A DNA stretch of 10,790 nucleotides from the NCBI GenBank assembly GCA_016793585.1, contig JAEUJR010000124.1:1-10790 (forward strand). Reading direction: 5' to 3'. Shown here one piece after another: positions 1-8,200 of the stretch (position 1 is the stretch's first letter; each line of letters opens with the position of its first letter). Under the pieces are notes generated by a model, which was given only the letters and a program-made list of their open reading frames with translations, made no database searches and was not told the origin of the DNA. A program made the translations under genes and the position numbers. Source of the DNA: Archangium sp. (lineage in GTDB: Bacteria > Myxococcota > Myxococcia > Myxococcales > Myxococcaceae).

Positions 1-76
1 TGTGCAGGTGCTTCGTCTCGACGGTGATGCAGGTGAGGCCCGACGGCAGAACGTCTTTGAAGACCTTGAAGCTCAC
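1..76 (-). CDS. M16 (insulinase-like) metallopeptidase, N-terminal fragment (runs off window)
   Basis: Only the first 25 codons are present, read leftwards from a GTG at 76-74. The peptide begins V-S-F-K-V-F-K-D, then VLPSGLTCITVETKHLH. The pattern 'LPsGLTvitVEtkHLH' is the typical opening strand of M16 zinc peptidases (pitrilysin/insulinase/processing-peptidase family), which usually continues with S-x-x-x-x-x-x-x-x-G-S-R-x-E and then the HxxEH zinc site; that part lies outside the window. The GTG overlaps the TGA of the upstream kinase gene by four bases (GTGA), so translation is probably coupled. Codon third positions are G/C as in the neighbours. No signal peptide is visible in these residues, which fits a cytoplasmic M16 protein, but the fragment is too short to assign substrate or subfamily. 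The call rests on 25 residues only. Confidence 0.66.
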   Translation of the reverse strand, partial: MSFKVFKDVLPSGLTCITVETKHLH

Positions 77-1614
77 GAGAGCGGGAACCTCATCACGAAG
101 GTGGTGCCGTGCTGCACGGAATCGTCGATGCCGATCTTTCCGCCGTGGGCTTCGACGATCTGTCTCGAGAGTGAGAGGCCGATGCCCGTGCCGCGTGCCT
201 TCGTCGAGAAGAACGGCTCGAAGAGGCGCTCGCGCACTTCGCTGGGCAGGCCGGGGCCGGTGTCTTCCACGCGCACGACGGCCTCCGACGCCTCCCGGGT
301 GACCGAGATCGTGAGCGCTCCGCCCGCGGTCATCGCCTCGCGCGCGTTGCGGAAGAGGTTCAGGAAGACCTGACGAAGCTGGCCCTCGTCGGCCTGAATG
401 GTGAGGGGCGCCGGAGGCAGCGACGTCGAGACAGTCACCTGCGCCCGCTCGAGCTCTTCTTTCGAGAAGCCGATCACGCTCTGCACGATTTCGACGAGGT
501 CTTCGTTGCGCAAGGCCGGCGCGGGCAGGCGCGCCATCTTCAGGTACTCCTCGGTGATCTCGGTGATGCGATCGACCTCGCGGGTGACGGCCGAGAGCAG
601 GCGCCTGGCCTCCTGGCCGTCTTGCGCGTCGGGAAACGTCGCGGCCTCGAGCTGATCGCCCAGCATCTCGACGTTGAGCCCGATGCTCGAGAGCGGGTTT
701 CGCACCTCGTGGGCGACCTGTGCCGAGACCCGGCCCGCCGCCGCCAGCCGTTCGGCCCTGAGCAGCGCCTCCTGCTTCTGGGCGAGCTGCGCTTCACGCT
801 CGGCGAGCGATCGCGCCATGGCGTCGAACTCGCGCGCGAGCACCGCGATCTCGTCTTCGCCCGTGATGCCCAGCTTGGCCGAGTAGTCGCCGCGAGAGAT
901 GCGCGAGACGCCGTCGATGAGGGTTCGTACCGGCCGCAGGGAGCGCGCCGCGAAGCCGGTGGCGAGCAGACCGACCGCGATGGCGAGCACCGAGAGGCCG
1001 ATGATCGCCACGCCCGTTCGACGCTCCCGCTCCTGTGTGAGCGCCACCCGTTGACGGGTTCGGGCTTCGAGCGAGCTGTGGAGCAGCTTGATCGTCGCGC
1101 CCAGCGCCGTCTCGGCGTCTTGCAGGCGATCGAGCGCGAGGCTCGCGGCGGCCGCATCGGGCGTCGGCTGCTCGAGAATCAGGTACGCCGCGTCGGCCAC
1201 CACGCGGTACTCGCCGTACTTCGTCTTGAGCTCGGTGAGCCGGCGCTGCACGTCGTCGATGAAGGCCATCTCGTCGCCGGGCGCGAACTCCTCGAGGCCC
1301 CGGGTCAACGTCAGCGCCTCTTCGAGCTTCCGATCCATCTGTTCGAAGAAGTACCGGCGCGCGAGCTGAATCATCATGCGCCGCACCGCGAAGTCCGTCT
1401 GATCGCGCAGGCGCGCCGTGTCGTTCGCCTGGTTCTTCTGGAACGACTCGAGCGTGGCAGCCGTTTGACTCAGCGCCAGGTAGCCCTCGCTCAACAACCG
1501 AATCTCGACCTGGCCGCGATGAAGCTCGGTGACCGAGAACAACGACACGGCTCCGAAGGTGACCAGCACCACGGCGTAGCCGAGGAAAATTCTGGTCGCG
1601 AGCGAGAGCCGCAT
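73..1614 (-). CDS. Membrane-bound sensor histidine kinase (HAMP, HisKA, HATPase_c)
   Basis: A 513-residue two-component sensor kinase. In order: membrane segment at about 10-28; an almost entirely helical extracytoplasmic region of about 170 residues (29-200), like a four-helix-bundle sensor; second membrane segment 201-221; HAMP linker about 222-274 ending in a coiled coil; HisKA dimerisation domain with H-box AHEVRNPLSS (phospho-acceptor H302); HATPase_c domain with N-box around N423 (FLNLFRNAREAM), G1 box DTGPGLP from D451, F-box LFEPFFSTK and G2 box GTGIGLSLS. All catalytic motifs are intact. The H-box and 'FEPFFSTK..GTGIGLS' resemble the NtrB/HPK4-like class. The ATG at 1614 is chosen because the first membrane segment follows at once; the frame stays open upstream only as the antisense of the divergent gene. 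No clear Shine-Dalgarno precedes it. No response regulator lies next to it, so the partner is unknown. The downstream gene overlaps by 4 bases. Confidence 0.93.
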   Translation of the reverse strand: MRLSLATRIFLGYAVVLVTFGAVSLFSVTELHRGQVEIRLLSEGYLALSQTAATLESFQKNQANDTARLRDQTDFAVRRMMIQLARRYFFEQMDRKLEEALTLTRGLEEFAPGDEMAFIDDVQRRLTELKTKYGEYRVVADAAYLILEQPTPDAAAASLALDRLQDAETALGATIKLLHSSLEARTRQRVALTQERERRTGVAIIGLSVLAIAVGLLATGFAARSLRPVRTLIDGVSRISRGDYSAKLGITGEDEIAVLAREFDAMARSLAEREAQLAQKQEALLRAERLAAAGRVSAQVAHEVRNPLSSIGLNVEMLGDQLEAATFPDAQDGQEARRLLSAVTREVDRITEITEEYLKMARLPAPALRNEDLVEIVQSVIGFSKEELERAQVTVSTSLPPAPLTIQADEGQLRQVFLNLFRNAREAMTAGGALTISVTREASEAVVRVEDTGPGLPSEVRERLFEPFFSTKARGTGIGLSLSRQIVEAHGGKIGIDDSVQHGTTFVMRFPLS

Positions 1615-1701
1615 CAGTCGAGTACTACATTGACCGCCACTGTCGGAGAAGCCTACGTTGCCGCCGGGCGATCTCTCATTTTTCCGGAGTCGAGTCCCCG
1701 C
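1615..1701. promoter_or_regulatory. Divergent intergenic promoter region between sensor kinase and PEGA gene
   Basis: This 87-bp spacer must hold promoters for both divergent transcripts. Towards the plus-strand gene, TTGACC (1630-1635) and TACGTT (1654-1659) are separated by 18 bp; the -35 matches the sigma-70-type consensus at 5 of 6 positions, the -10 at only 3 of 6. A GGAG at 1686-1689 lies 12 nt before the ATG at 1702, further than ideal for a ribosome binding site. The 8-mer AGTCGAGT occurs at both edges (1616-1623 and 1688-1695). I see no convincing minus-strand promoter; TAGTAC just upstream of the kinase ATG is a weak -10 candidate. Confidence 0.4.
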
Positions 1702-3117
1702 ATGTTCCTCCGAATCGTTGCCACCGTCATCGCGCTCACCGCCACCTTCGCCGTGGCCGAGAAGCCGCGCCTCGTCATCGTGCCGTTCGCGACGGGCGAA
1801 GGGGCCACCGACAAGGCCGCCACCAAGTTCGGCGCGCTCGTGAGTGACGAGCTGAAGTCGCGCTCCGACGCGATCGACGTGGTCGCGCCGCCCGTCACGA
1901 AGCCCGCGCCCGAGAAGGCGGTCTCGAAGAAGGGCCCTTCGGCCGAGACGCTGACTGCGCTCGACTCGGGCAAGAAGGCCTTCGACGATCTTCGCTTCGA
2001 CGAGGCGATTCCGTCGCTCAAGAAGGGCATCGAGCTGATGCTGGCCGAGCCTGCGACCGCCGACTTCGAGGTGATTCAAGACGCGCTCGTGAAGGTGGCC
2101 GCCGCGAACTTCCGCACCGGCGAAGAGAAGGAGGCGAAGAACGCGCTGCTCGATCTCGCCCGCCTGGCGCCGGGCTACTCGCTGCCGCCCGGCTACCCGC
2201 CCGTGTTCCAGCGTGAGTTCGAGAAGGCCCAGAAGCGCCTCGACAAGCAGGCGCGCGGGCAGGTCGTCATCGAAGGGCCGTCTGGCGCGACCGCGTTCCT
2301 CGATGGGCGCGATCTCGGCATGGTGCCGGCGACCGAAGAGAACGTTCCTTCGGGCACGCACTACGTGAAGGTCGAAGGTAGCCGCGGCGAGAAGTTCGGG
2401 CAGATCATCGAGGTGAAGGGCACGACCGCCAAGGTGAAGGCCTCGTTCGGAGCGCCCCCCGATCGCGCGCCGGTGAACATGGTGCCGAACCCCAACATCA
2501 CCGCCTCGGTCGACGAGGGCATGCCGCAGCGCCTCACCGCCTACTGCAAGGCCGCGGGCGCCGATTACGCGCTCATCGGCATCGTCTACCGCGTCAGCGA
2601 CACGCAGTTCTCGGCCGGCACCGCGCTCTTCGCGGCGAAGCGCAGCACCTTCGCGCAGCTGTCAGCCGTCACCTTCGACGTCGACGTGCTCACTGCCAAC
2701 ACCGAATCGTTCAAGCTCGCCGACGAGGTGCTCAAGCGCACCGCCTCGCTGGGGAACCCCACCAACCCTCCGTTCAGCCTCGTGACGAAGAAGACCCAGA
2801 CGGTCGCGGTCGTCGCGAAGGAGCCGGTGAAGGTCGACCCGAACGGCGAAGATCTCTCGGTGGCGGCGCCCGATCGCAAGACCAAGGTGGTGCTGCAGCC
2901 CAAAGACAGGGTGCTCGACAAGCCGGCGAACGTGGTCGACGTCGAGGCGCCAGTGGAGGCGCCCGTCGAGCCCGTGCCCACGGTGAAGCCTTCGGTGCCG
3001 GTCTGGGTCTGGGTGGTCGTTGGCGGAGTCGCAGCAGCTGGCGCGGGCGTTGGCGCGTACTTCGGCATTCGCGAGGCCACTCGGCCCGTGACGGGAACGG
3101 TGACGGCGTCGTGGTGA
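1702..3117 (+). CDS. Exported TPR-like / PEGA-domain protein with C-terminal membrane anchor
   Basis: A 471-residue envelope protein of unrecognised specific function. Residues 1-19 form a signal peptide with an A-V-A cleavage motif. Residues 23-60 (RLVIVPF, then an Ala-rich helix) look like the opening strand-helix unit of TolB-N/CsgG-type folds. Residues 86-180 are helical and TPR-like (KKAFDDLRFDEAIPSLKKGI; EEKEAKNALLDLARLAPGY). Residues 187-250 fit a PEGA domain, a small beta fold common in envelope proteins (VVIEGPSGATAFLDGRDLG, then VPSGTHYVKVEG). Residues 277-330 (AAGADYALIGIVYRV...) resemble the second half of a TolB-N/CsgG-like domain. A Pro/Val/Glu-rich stalk (414-430) precedes one membrane segment (433-455, rich in Trp, Val, Gly, Ala) and a 16-residue tail. 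ATG 1702 is chosen because the signal peptide begins there. The next gene overlaps by 4 bp. The domain calls are by eye: PEGA is the firmest, the TolB/CsgG likeness is inference. Confidence 0.85.
   Translation: MFLRIVATVIALTATFAVAEKPRLVIVPFATGEGATDKAATKFGALVSDELKSRSDAIDVVAPPVTKPAPEKAVSKKGPSAETLTALDSGKKAFDDLRFDEAIPSLKKGIELMLAEPATADFEVIQDALVKVAAANFRTGEEKEAKNALLDLARLAPGYSLPPGYPPVFQREFEKAQKRLDKQARGQVVIEGPSGATAFLDGRDLGMVPATEENVPSGTHYVKVEGSRGEKFGQIIEVKGTTAKVKASFGAPPDRAPVNMVPNPNITASVDEGMPQRLTAYCKAAGADYALIGIVYRVSDTQFSAGTALFAAKRSTFAQLSAVTFDVDVLTANTESFKLADEVLKRTASLGNPTNPPFSLVTKKTQTVAVVAKEPVKVDPNGEDLSVAAPDRKTKVVLQPKDRVLDKPANVVDVEAPVEAPVEPVPTVKPSVPVWVWVVVGGVAAAGAGVGAYFGIREATRPVTGTVTASW
2941..2979 (+). 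repeat. Short in-frame Val-Glu-Ala-Pro repeat (stalk of PEGA protein)
   Basis: Residues 414-426 of the PEGA protein read D-V-E-A-P-V-E-A-P-V-E-P-V-P, a low-complexity repeat of the unit V-E-A-P. It sits directly before the C-terminal membrane segment and probably acts as an extended linker holding the folded domains away from the membrane. Such short repeats can vary in copy number between strains. Confidence 0.5.
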
Positions 3118-4760
3118 TTCGTCGGCTGATCTTCGGAATGATGGCTGTGGCGCTGGGAACGTCGTGCGCGCCCAAAGAGGTGAAGTACGGCCTCTCGATC
3201 GTCACCACGGGCTGCGCGAGCGCGAACCCGTTTCAGGGCGTTCAGTACCTGCGCATTCGCGTCACGGGAGACGGCATCACCACGCCACCGGAGTCGCTCA
3301 CGCCCGCCTCGACCAAGACGGCCGTGCTGCCCGAGATTCCCGCTGGCACCAACCGCGTCATCGAAGTGCGCGCCTACGACAACGACCCCGCCGCCGGAGG
3401 ACGTGTCGTCTCGATCGGCAAGACGCTGCCCTTCACGGTGCCCGACATCATCGATGGTGAGATTCCCGAGGCAGACCTGCAGAAGTCGGTGATCCTCCGG
3501 CAGGTCGGCGTGTGGACGCAGCCGGTCAGCGTGAACGAGCGTGATCGCTGCCAGTCGATGCGGGTTGCGCGCGCTGCTCATACGGCGACGCTGCTGCCGA
3601 GCGGCAAGGTGCTCCTGGCCGGTGGCTTCAACTTCCCGCCCGCGAACCCGAACCGCGTCGCGCTCGGCCAGACCGAGATCTTCGACCCTTCGACCGGGCT
3701 CTTCACGCCTGCGCAGGAGCTGTCGTTCGCCGCCCTCGACGGCTCGGTGAACAAGCAGGTGAAGGCGTTTCACACGGCGACGCTGCTGAACAACCGTCAG
3801 GTGCTCTTCTGGGGCGGCGAGCGGTACCAGGTGATCAGCGGCGTGAACGTCGTCGCGCCGCTGACCGAGGTGCTCGTCTACGACATCGACACGAACAAGT
3901 TCACGGCCACCCAGCGCAGCACGCCGCCAGCGATTCCGCGGTCGCAGCACCGCGCGGTGATCGACAAGAACGGCAAGGTGCTGATCGTCGGTGGCCTGCG
4001 GTTCAGCACGTCGGGCACCGGGCCGCGGCTCGTGCCGGTCAACGAGGTCGAGTCGTTCGACCCGCTCGATCGCAACGGCGCCGCGCCTCGCATCGTCGCG
4101 GGCGTGACGCAGCCCCGAGTCGACACGACGGCCGCGGCGGTCAAGTCGGGCGAGTTCGTCGCGGTCGCTGGCGGCCATGACGGCACCACGCTCAAGGAAG
4201 AGGTCGTGTTCTTCGCGTGGGACGACATGTCGGCCGCGTTCCGGCAGGTCGCGCAGATGGCGCCGCCCCGCATCGCGACACCGGGTCGGCGTTCGGCCGC
4301 GGGAGTCACCTTTCGCGATGGCAGCGACATGCTGCTGCTCGGCGGGTACAGCGATGTCACCGCGCTCAAGCCCGTCACCATGCCCATGCCGACGAGCGAG
4401 ATCGTTCAGGCCGGCGTTCAGACGGTCGCGCGCGGCCCCGACATCGGCCTTCGTGGCGAACTCTGCGCCGTCACCCTGCAAGATGGGAAGTCGGTGCTCG
4501 CGGTCGGCGGCCGCACGGCGGACTCGAACGGCATGATGTCGCGGTCTGAGACGACCACGGTGATCGTTCGCAACGATCCCCAGGGCATGCCGACGACGCA
4601 GAGCGCTCCGAACCTGACGATCGGTCGGTACCTGCACACCTGCACGCTGCTGCTCGATGGCTCGGTGCTGGTGACGGGTGGCCTCAACGAGACGACGGCC
4701 AACCCCACGGGCGACGTGCTGGCCGACGCGTGGATCTACACCCCCGCGCCGAACGACTGA
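3114..4760 (+). CDS. Kelch-repeat beta-propeller lipoprotein (seven blades)
   Basis: A 548-residue exported protein. An N-terminal signal (RRLIFGMMAVALGTSC) ends in a probable lipidated Cys18; the lipobox is imperfect (Gly at -3, Leu at -4). Residues about 24-130 form a beta-rich, Ig-like region of unknown type. From about 147 to the end there are seven kelch motifs, each with a pattern like 'R..HTATLL.dGkVLlaGG'. The double glycines are at 170-171, 234-235, 293-294, 353-354, 410-411, 465-466 and 522-523, a spacing of 55-64 residues, so a complete seven-blade propeller is likely. Kelch propellers normally bind proteins or sugars; a galactose-oxidase-like enzyme role is possible but no copper site was identified. 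GTG 3114 gives a GTGA overlap with the upstream stop; GTG 3111 is equally open. It is probably co-expressed with the PEGA protein. Its stop directly abuts the stop of the convergent gene. Confidence 0.88.
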   Translation: MIRRLIFGMMAVALGTSCAPKEVKYGLSIVTTGCASANPFQGVQYLRIRVTGDGITTPPESLTPASTKTAVLPEIPAGTNRVIEVRAYDNDPAAGGRVVSIGKTLPFTVPDIIDGEIPEADLQKSVILRQVGVWTQPVSVNERDRCQSMRVARAAHTATLLPSGKVLLAGGFNFPPANPNRVALGQTEIFDPSTGLFTPAQELSFAALDGSVNKQVKAFHTATLLNNRQVLFWGGERYQVISGVNVVAPLTEVLVYDIDTNKFTATQRSTPPAIPRSQHRAVIDKNGKVLIVGGLRFSTSGTGPRLVPVNEVESFDPLDRNGAAPRIVAGVTQPRVDTTAAAVKSGEFVAVAGGHDGTTLKEEVVFFAWDDMSAAFRQVAQMAPPRIATPGRRSAAGVTFRDGSDMLLLGGYSDVTALKPVTMPMPTSEIVQAGVQTVARGPDIGLRGELCAVTLQDGKSVLAVGGRTADSNGMMSRSETTTVIVRNDPQGMPTTQSAPNLTIGRYLHTCTLLLDGSVLVTGGLNETTANPTGDVLADAWIYTPAPND

Positions 4761-5276
4761 TCACTCGCGCACGACGCCCAGCTCGATCAACACCGCCGTC
4801 GGCACACGGTGCCCTTCGAGCAGGTACCAGTCGGGGCCCAGCTTCTCGCGGCGAACGTTTCTCAGGTCGAAGATCACGTCACCCAGGCGCAGCCAATCGC
4901 CCTGACGCTGCTGCACCGCTCCGCCCGCGCGACTCGCCCAGATCACGAGGCCGATCACCATGACGCCGGCCGCCGCGAGGCGCCCGATGAGCAGGCCGAG
5001 CAGAATCGCCACCATCGCGAACAGCACCGGCAGCATCACGCGGTTGCGCGACTGGGGAACGCGGATCACCTTCTGGAGCAACAGCGCATCGAGCCACCAC
5101 GCGAGTCGTTCAGGCCGCACATCGTCGGCGGGGCGGCCCAGCAGCTCGGCGACGCGACGAATGATCGGCGCGACGTCGGCGCCCTCGACCTGGTCTGGCA
5201 CTGCCCGGCGCAGCGCCTCGATCCGATCCATTCGCGGACCGCGCACGGCCTCACCGAGCTCGTCGACCCACGCCAC
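4761..5276 (-). CDS. Small membrane protein of unknown function, two transmembrane segments
   Basis: I do not recognise this 171-residue protein. The first 75 residues are helical and soluble-looking (LRRAVPDQ, VAPIIRRVAELLGRPADD, PERLAWWLDALLLQKV). Two adjacent hydrophobic segments follow at about 80-98 (MLPVLFAMVAILLGLLIG) and 100-115 (AAAGVMVIGLVIWA), forming a tight hairpin, then a C-terminal 55-residue beta-like part (WLRLGDVIFDLRNVRREKLG, WYLLEGHRVPTAVLIELGV). There is no signal peptide, so both ends are probably cytoplasmic. It starts at GTG 5276, immediately after the TGA of the large lipoprotein gene (TGAGTG). A GGAG inside the last codons of that gene, 6 nt before the GTG, supports this start and translational coupling. 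The pairing suggests a role linked to the lipoprotein, but nothing in the sequence names it. Confidence 0.8.
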   Translation of the reverse strand: MAWVDELGEAVRGPRMDRIEALRRAVPDQVEGADVAPIIRRVAELLGRPADDVRPERLAWWLDALLLQKVIRVPQSRNRVMLPVLFAMVAILLGLLIGRLAAAGVMVIGLVIWASRAGGAVQQRQGDWLRLGDVIFDLRNVRREKLGPDWYLLEGHRVPTAVLIELGVVRE

Positions 5277-8200
5277 TCAGCGCTCCGAGTGGTCGTGCCG
5301 CAGCACCTGCTCGAGCATCGCGTCGAACTCGGCCGCGGTGGGCTCGTGCGGCGCGCGCTTCGTCACCGGCTGGGCCTTCTTCAACGGCTGGCCAGGCTGC
5401 AGCGGGAACACGTCGTAGGCGCCCGAGCCGTCGGCATCGACGAGAATGGCGTTGGTGAAGGCGTCAGCGCGGTTGTCGGTCGCGCGGCACACGCCGTTGG
5501 TGCAGCGCACGCCAGTCCACGCCATCGGAGCCAACGTTCTTGCCGCGCTGCTCGAGCGAACGAAGGCGACGAACCAGGTGTCGGCCGTGGGCGTGACGGT
5601 GAACTTCTCGACGACGTGAACGCGACGAGCCGTGAAGCCGTTGAGCCCGGGCACCGCTTCGAGGGGCAGTGTTCCAATCGGCAGGGCCTTCTTCTGCAGA
5701 ACGCGCGTCGCCGGCCACTCGTTGTTCGACACGCCATTCGACGACTCGCGACCCGCTGCGTGGGTGAGGATCTCGATGGAGTCGAACTGCATCCACTCCG
5801 GAGCCTGCACGTCGACCGTCAGCTCGATGGGCGTGTTGGCAGGAACCGAGAGCGTGTCGCCGATGGCCGCCGGCATTCCGCCAGCGCGAGCCGCCGTCAT
5901 CGTCACGAAGGGCCCCGACGAGCCGATCGCGCGGTGCTGCTTCATGGCGGTGGTGAAGGCCGCGGGCGTGAACCCGGCCGTCGTCGCGTTCGCTCCGAGG
6001 AAGATCCACGTTCGGCCGTAGCCACCCGTCGTCGAGTGCCGGTCATGCGTGTCAGAGACGCCGGTCGCCGTTTTCACCCAGCCGCGCGAGAGAAACGTCA
6101 TCCAATCGTTGGTGACGGCGATGCTGGCCGCGGTGCCGTTCATGATCTCGATGGCGTCGAAGTCGAGTGAGAACAGCTTCGTGTCGTCGGCGGTCGCAGC
6201 CGGGTTCGGCGCCATGCGGTAGGTCTCGGGCTTTGCGGCCGACGTTCCGCGCGCGGTGTCGACCTTGAGCTGCGTGAGCGACGAGCCCTGGCCACCGCGC
6301 GGGTGGTTCATCTGTACCACGACGTTCGGGTACGCCTCGCGAAGGCCGCCGTACAGTTGGTCGAGGCGCAGCGCCGGGCCATCGCCGCCGGCCCAGTCGA
6401 AGGCGCCACCGCCAGGCCCGTCACGCACCGTCACGGGAAACGCGTTCTGGTGGCCGTAGTCGAAAGGCGTCACCTCGACGCCGATCATGGTGGCCATCGA
6501 CGACTGCAGCCCGAGATCACGAACGACCGGCGCGAAGTCGGTGATGGCGTCGTGGTCGGTCGACACCATCACGTCGACGCCTTCGGCTGCGAACGAGGCC
6601 ACCCGCACCGCGTTGGCGACCGAGCTGTCGGGGCTGCCCACCGCGTGCACATGCAGGTCGGCGCTGATCCACCCTGTCGAGTCCACCACCTGCGCGAGCG
6701 TGGCGTCGACGCGTGCATCGGCGGTCGCGAGATCGATCGCCTGCCCGCGAGTGGGGAACGAGTCGGGGAACGCGGAGAACTCAGGCCCCTTCGTGACGAA
6801 GACCTCGTAGCTGCCCGGGGGCAGGGGAATCGCGATGGTCCCCGAGGCGGGCACGAACTCGATCGCCTGGATCTCACTCGGCGTCGCCTCGACGTCGAAG
6901 AAGGGCCGCAGCTTCGAGAGCTCGTTCGGGCAGATGCCAGAAGGGCACTTCACGACCACCTTCGCGGCGAGCGGCTGCATGAACGGGTCGCGAACGGTGA
7001 CGGTCAAGGTGCGCTTCGCTCCCTGGCGAACGGTCACCATCGCCTCACCGGTGCTGGGCGCCGAGACGTCGACTGGGTTCTCGAGCGCCGCGCCGAAGGC
7101 TCCGGTCGAGACTCGATAGTTGCCGACGGGCACGTCGAAGCGCGCCTTGCCCTGCGCGTCGGCGATGGCGACGGTGATCGGCTTGCCGGTCTCGGCGGCG
7201 TTCACCGCGATTCGACCCTGCGGCACCGGCTGACCAGCGCCGTCGAGCACGGTGACGTCGAGCCGTGAACGCGAGGCTCCGTCGAGCGCGAGCATCGAAG
7301 CCTGCACGCGCGCGAGATCCTGCTCGATGAAGAAGTCGCGCAGGAACAGCCGCGGCTCGACGGGCAGAATGCCGAAGGCTCCGACCGGTTCGCGGGTCGT
7401 CGAGGTCCACGACAGCAGGCCGTCGCGGTCTTTTCCTTCCGCCATCACGCCGACGACGCCCGCGATCGACAGCACCGCGTTGGTCGACACCGTCTTGCGA
7501 TCGCGGAACGAATACGAGCGGTAGCCGTACGCGACGCCATTCGACTGGTACCCGACCCAGGTCGCAGGGTCGACGAGACAGCCCAGCGCGCCCATGCCGC
7601 CGGTGCAGCCCTGCGGGTTGAAGAACTCGTTCTCGCCGCCTGACTCGATGAGGTCACCTGTCATGGTGGTGATCGGCGTGCTGCCCTTGTTGCAGTACGC
7701 GGTCAGCATGCGCACGCGCGTCTCTCCGGGCGAGAGCACGTAATAGGTGGTCATCAGCAGCGGCAGTTCGGCGTTCGGGTCGGAGCGAAGTTCGACCGCG
7801 CCGAGGTAGTCGCTGAGCACGTTGGTGACGTTGATGTAGTCGAGCACCGTGTCGGTGCCGGTCGCGGCGACGACCGCGTAGCCACCCTTCGACCCGTCTT
7901 CGAGGATCTCGACCTTGTTCACGAGCGGCGTTCGCCCGAAGGCATAGAGCGGCGAGATCTTTCCGAAGGTGTCGCGCCCCGGCTGGCCGTCACGCGCGAG
8001 ATCGGCGTCGATGATGGCGCCTCCATACGGAGTGGGCGAGATCGTTCGTGTCGGCTGCTGAATGACGACCCGCACCTTGTCGTTGGCGAGCAGGACGTCG
8101 CCAACGCGGCCCTGGGCATAGCCGCCGCCGATCAACTCCGAGGCGCTCTCGATCGTCTTCGCCTTGACGCCCGTTCCCAGCTTCGAGAACAGCATCAGGT

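Noticed and set aside
622..1701. Long plus-strand open frame running into the PEGA gene
   Set aside because: It is antisense to the histidine kinase, whose motifs are intact; its Arg/Glu/Leu/His-rich composition is typical of a high-GC shadow. The signal peptide at 1702 marks the real start.
1615..2361. N-terminal extension of the kinase frame
   Set aside because: It lies antisense to the signal peptide and first domains of the PEGA protein, and the first membrane helix begins right after the ATG at 1614.
2586..4637. 683-residue minus-strand open frame
   Set aside because: Antisense to the PEGA and kelch genes; very rich in Arg, His and Ala with no domain, while the plus strand shows seven regular kelch repeats.
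4809..7268. Long plus-strand open frames across the lipoprotein
   Set aside because: Shadows of the minus-strand two-membrane protein and PHP lipoprotein; no motifs and atypical composition.
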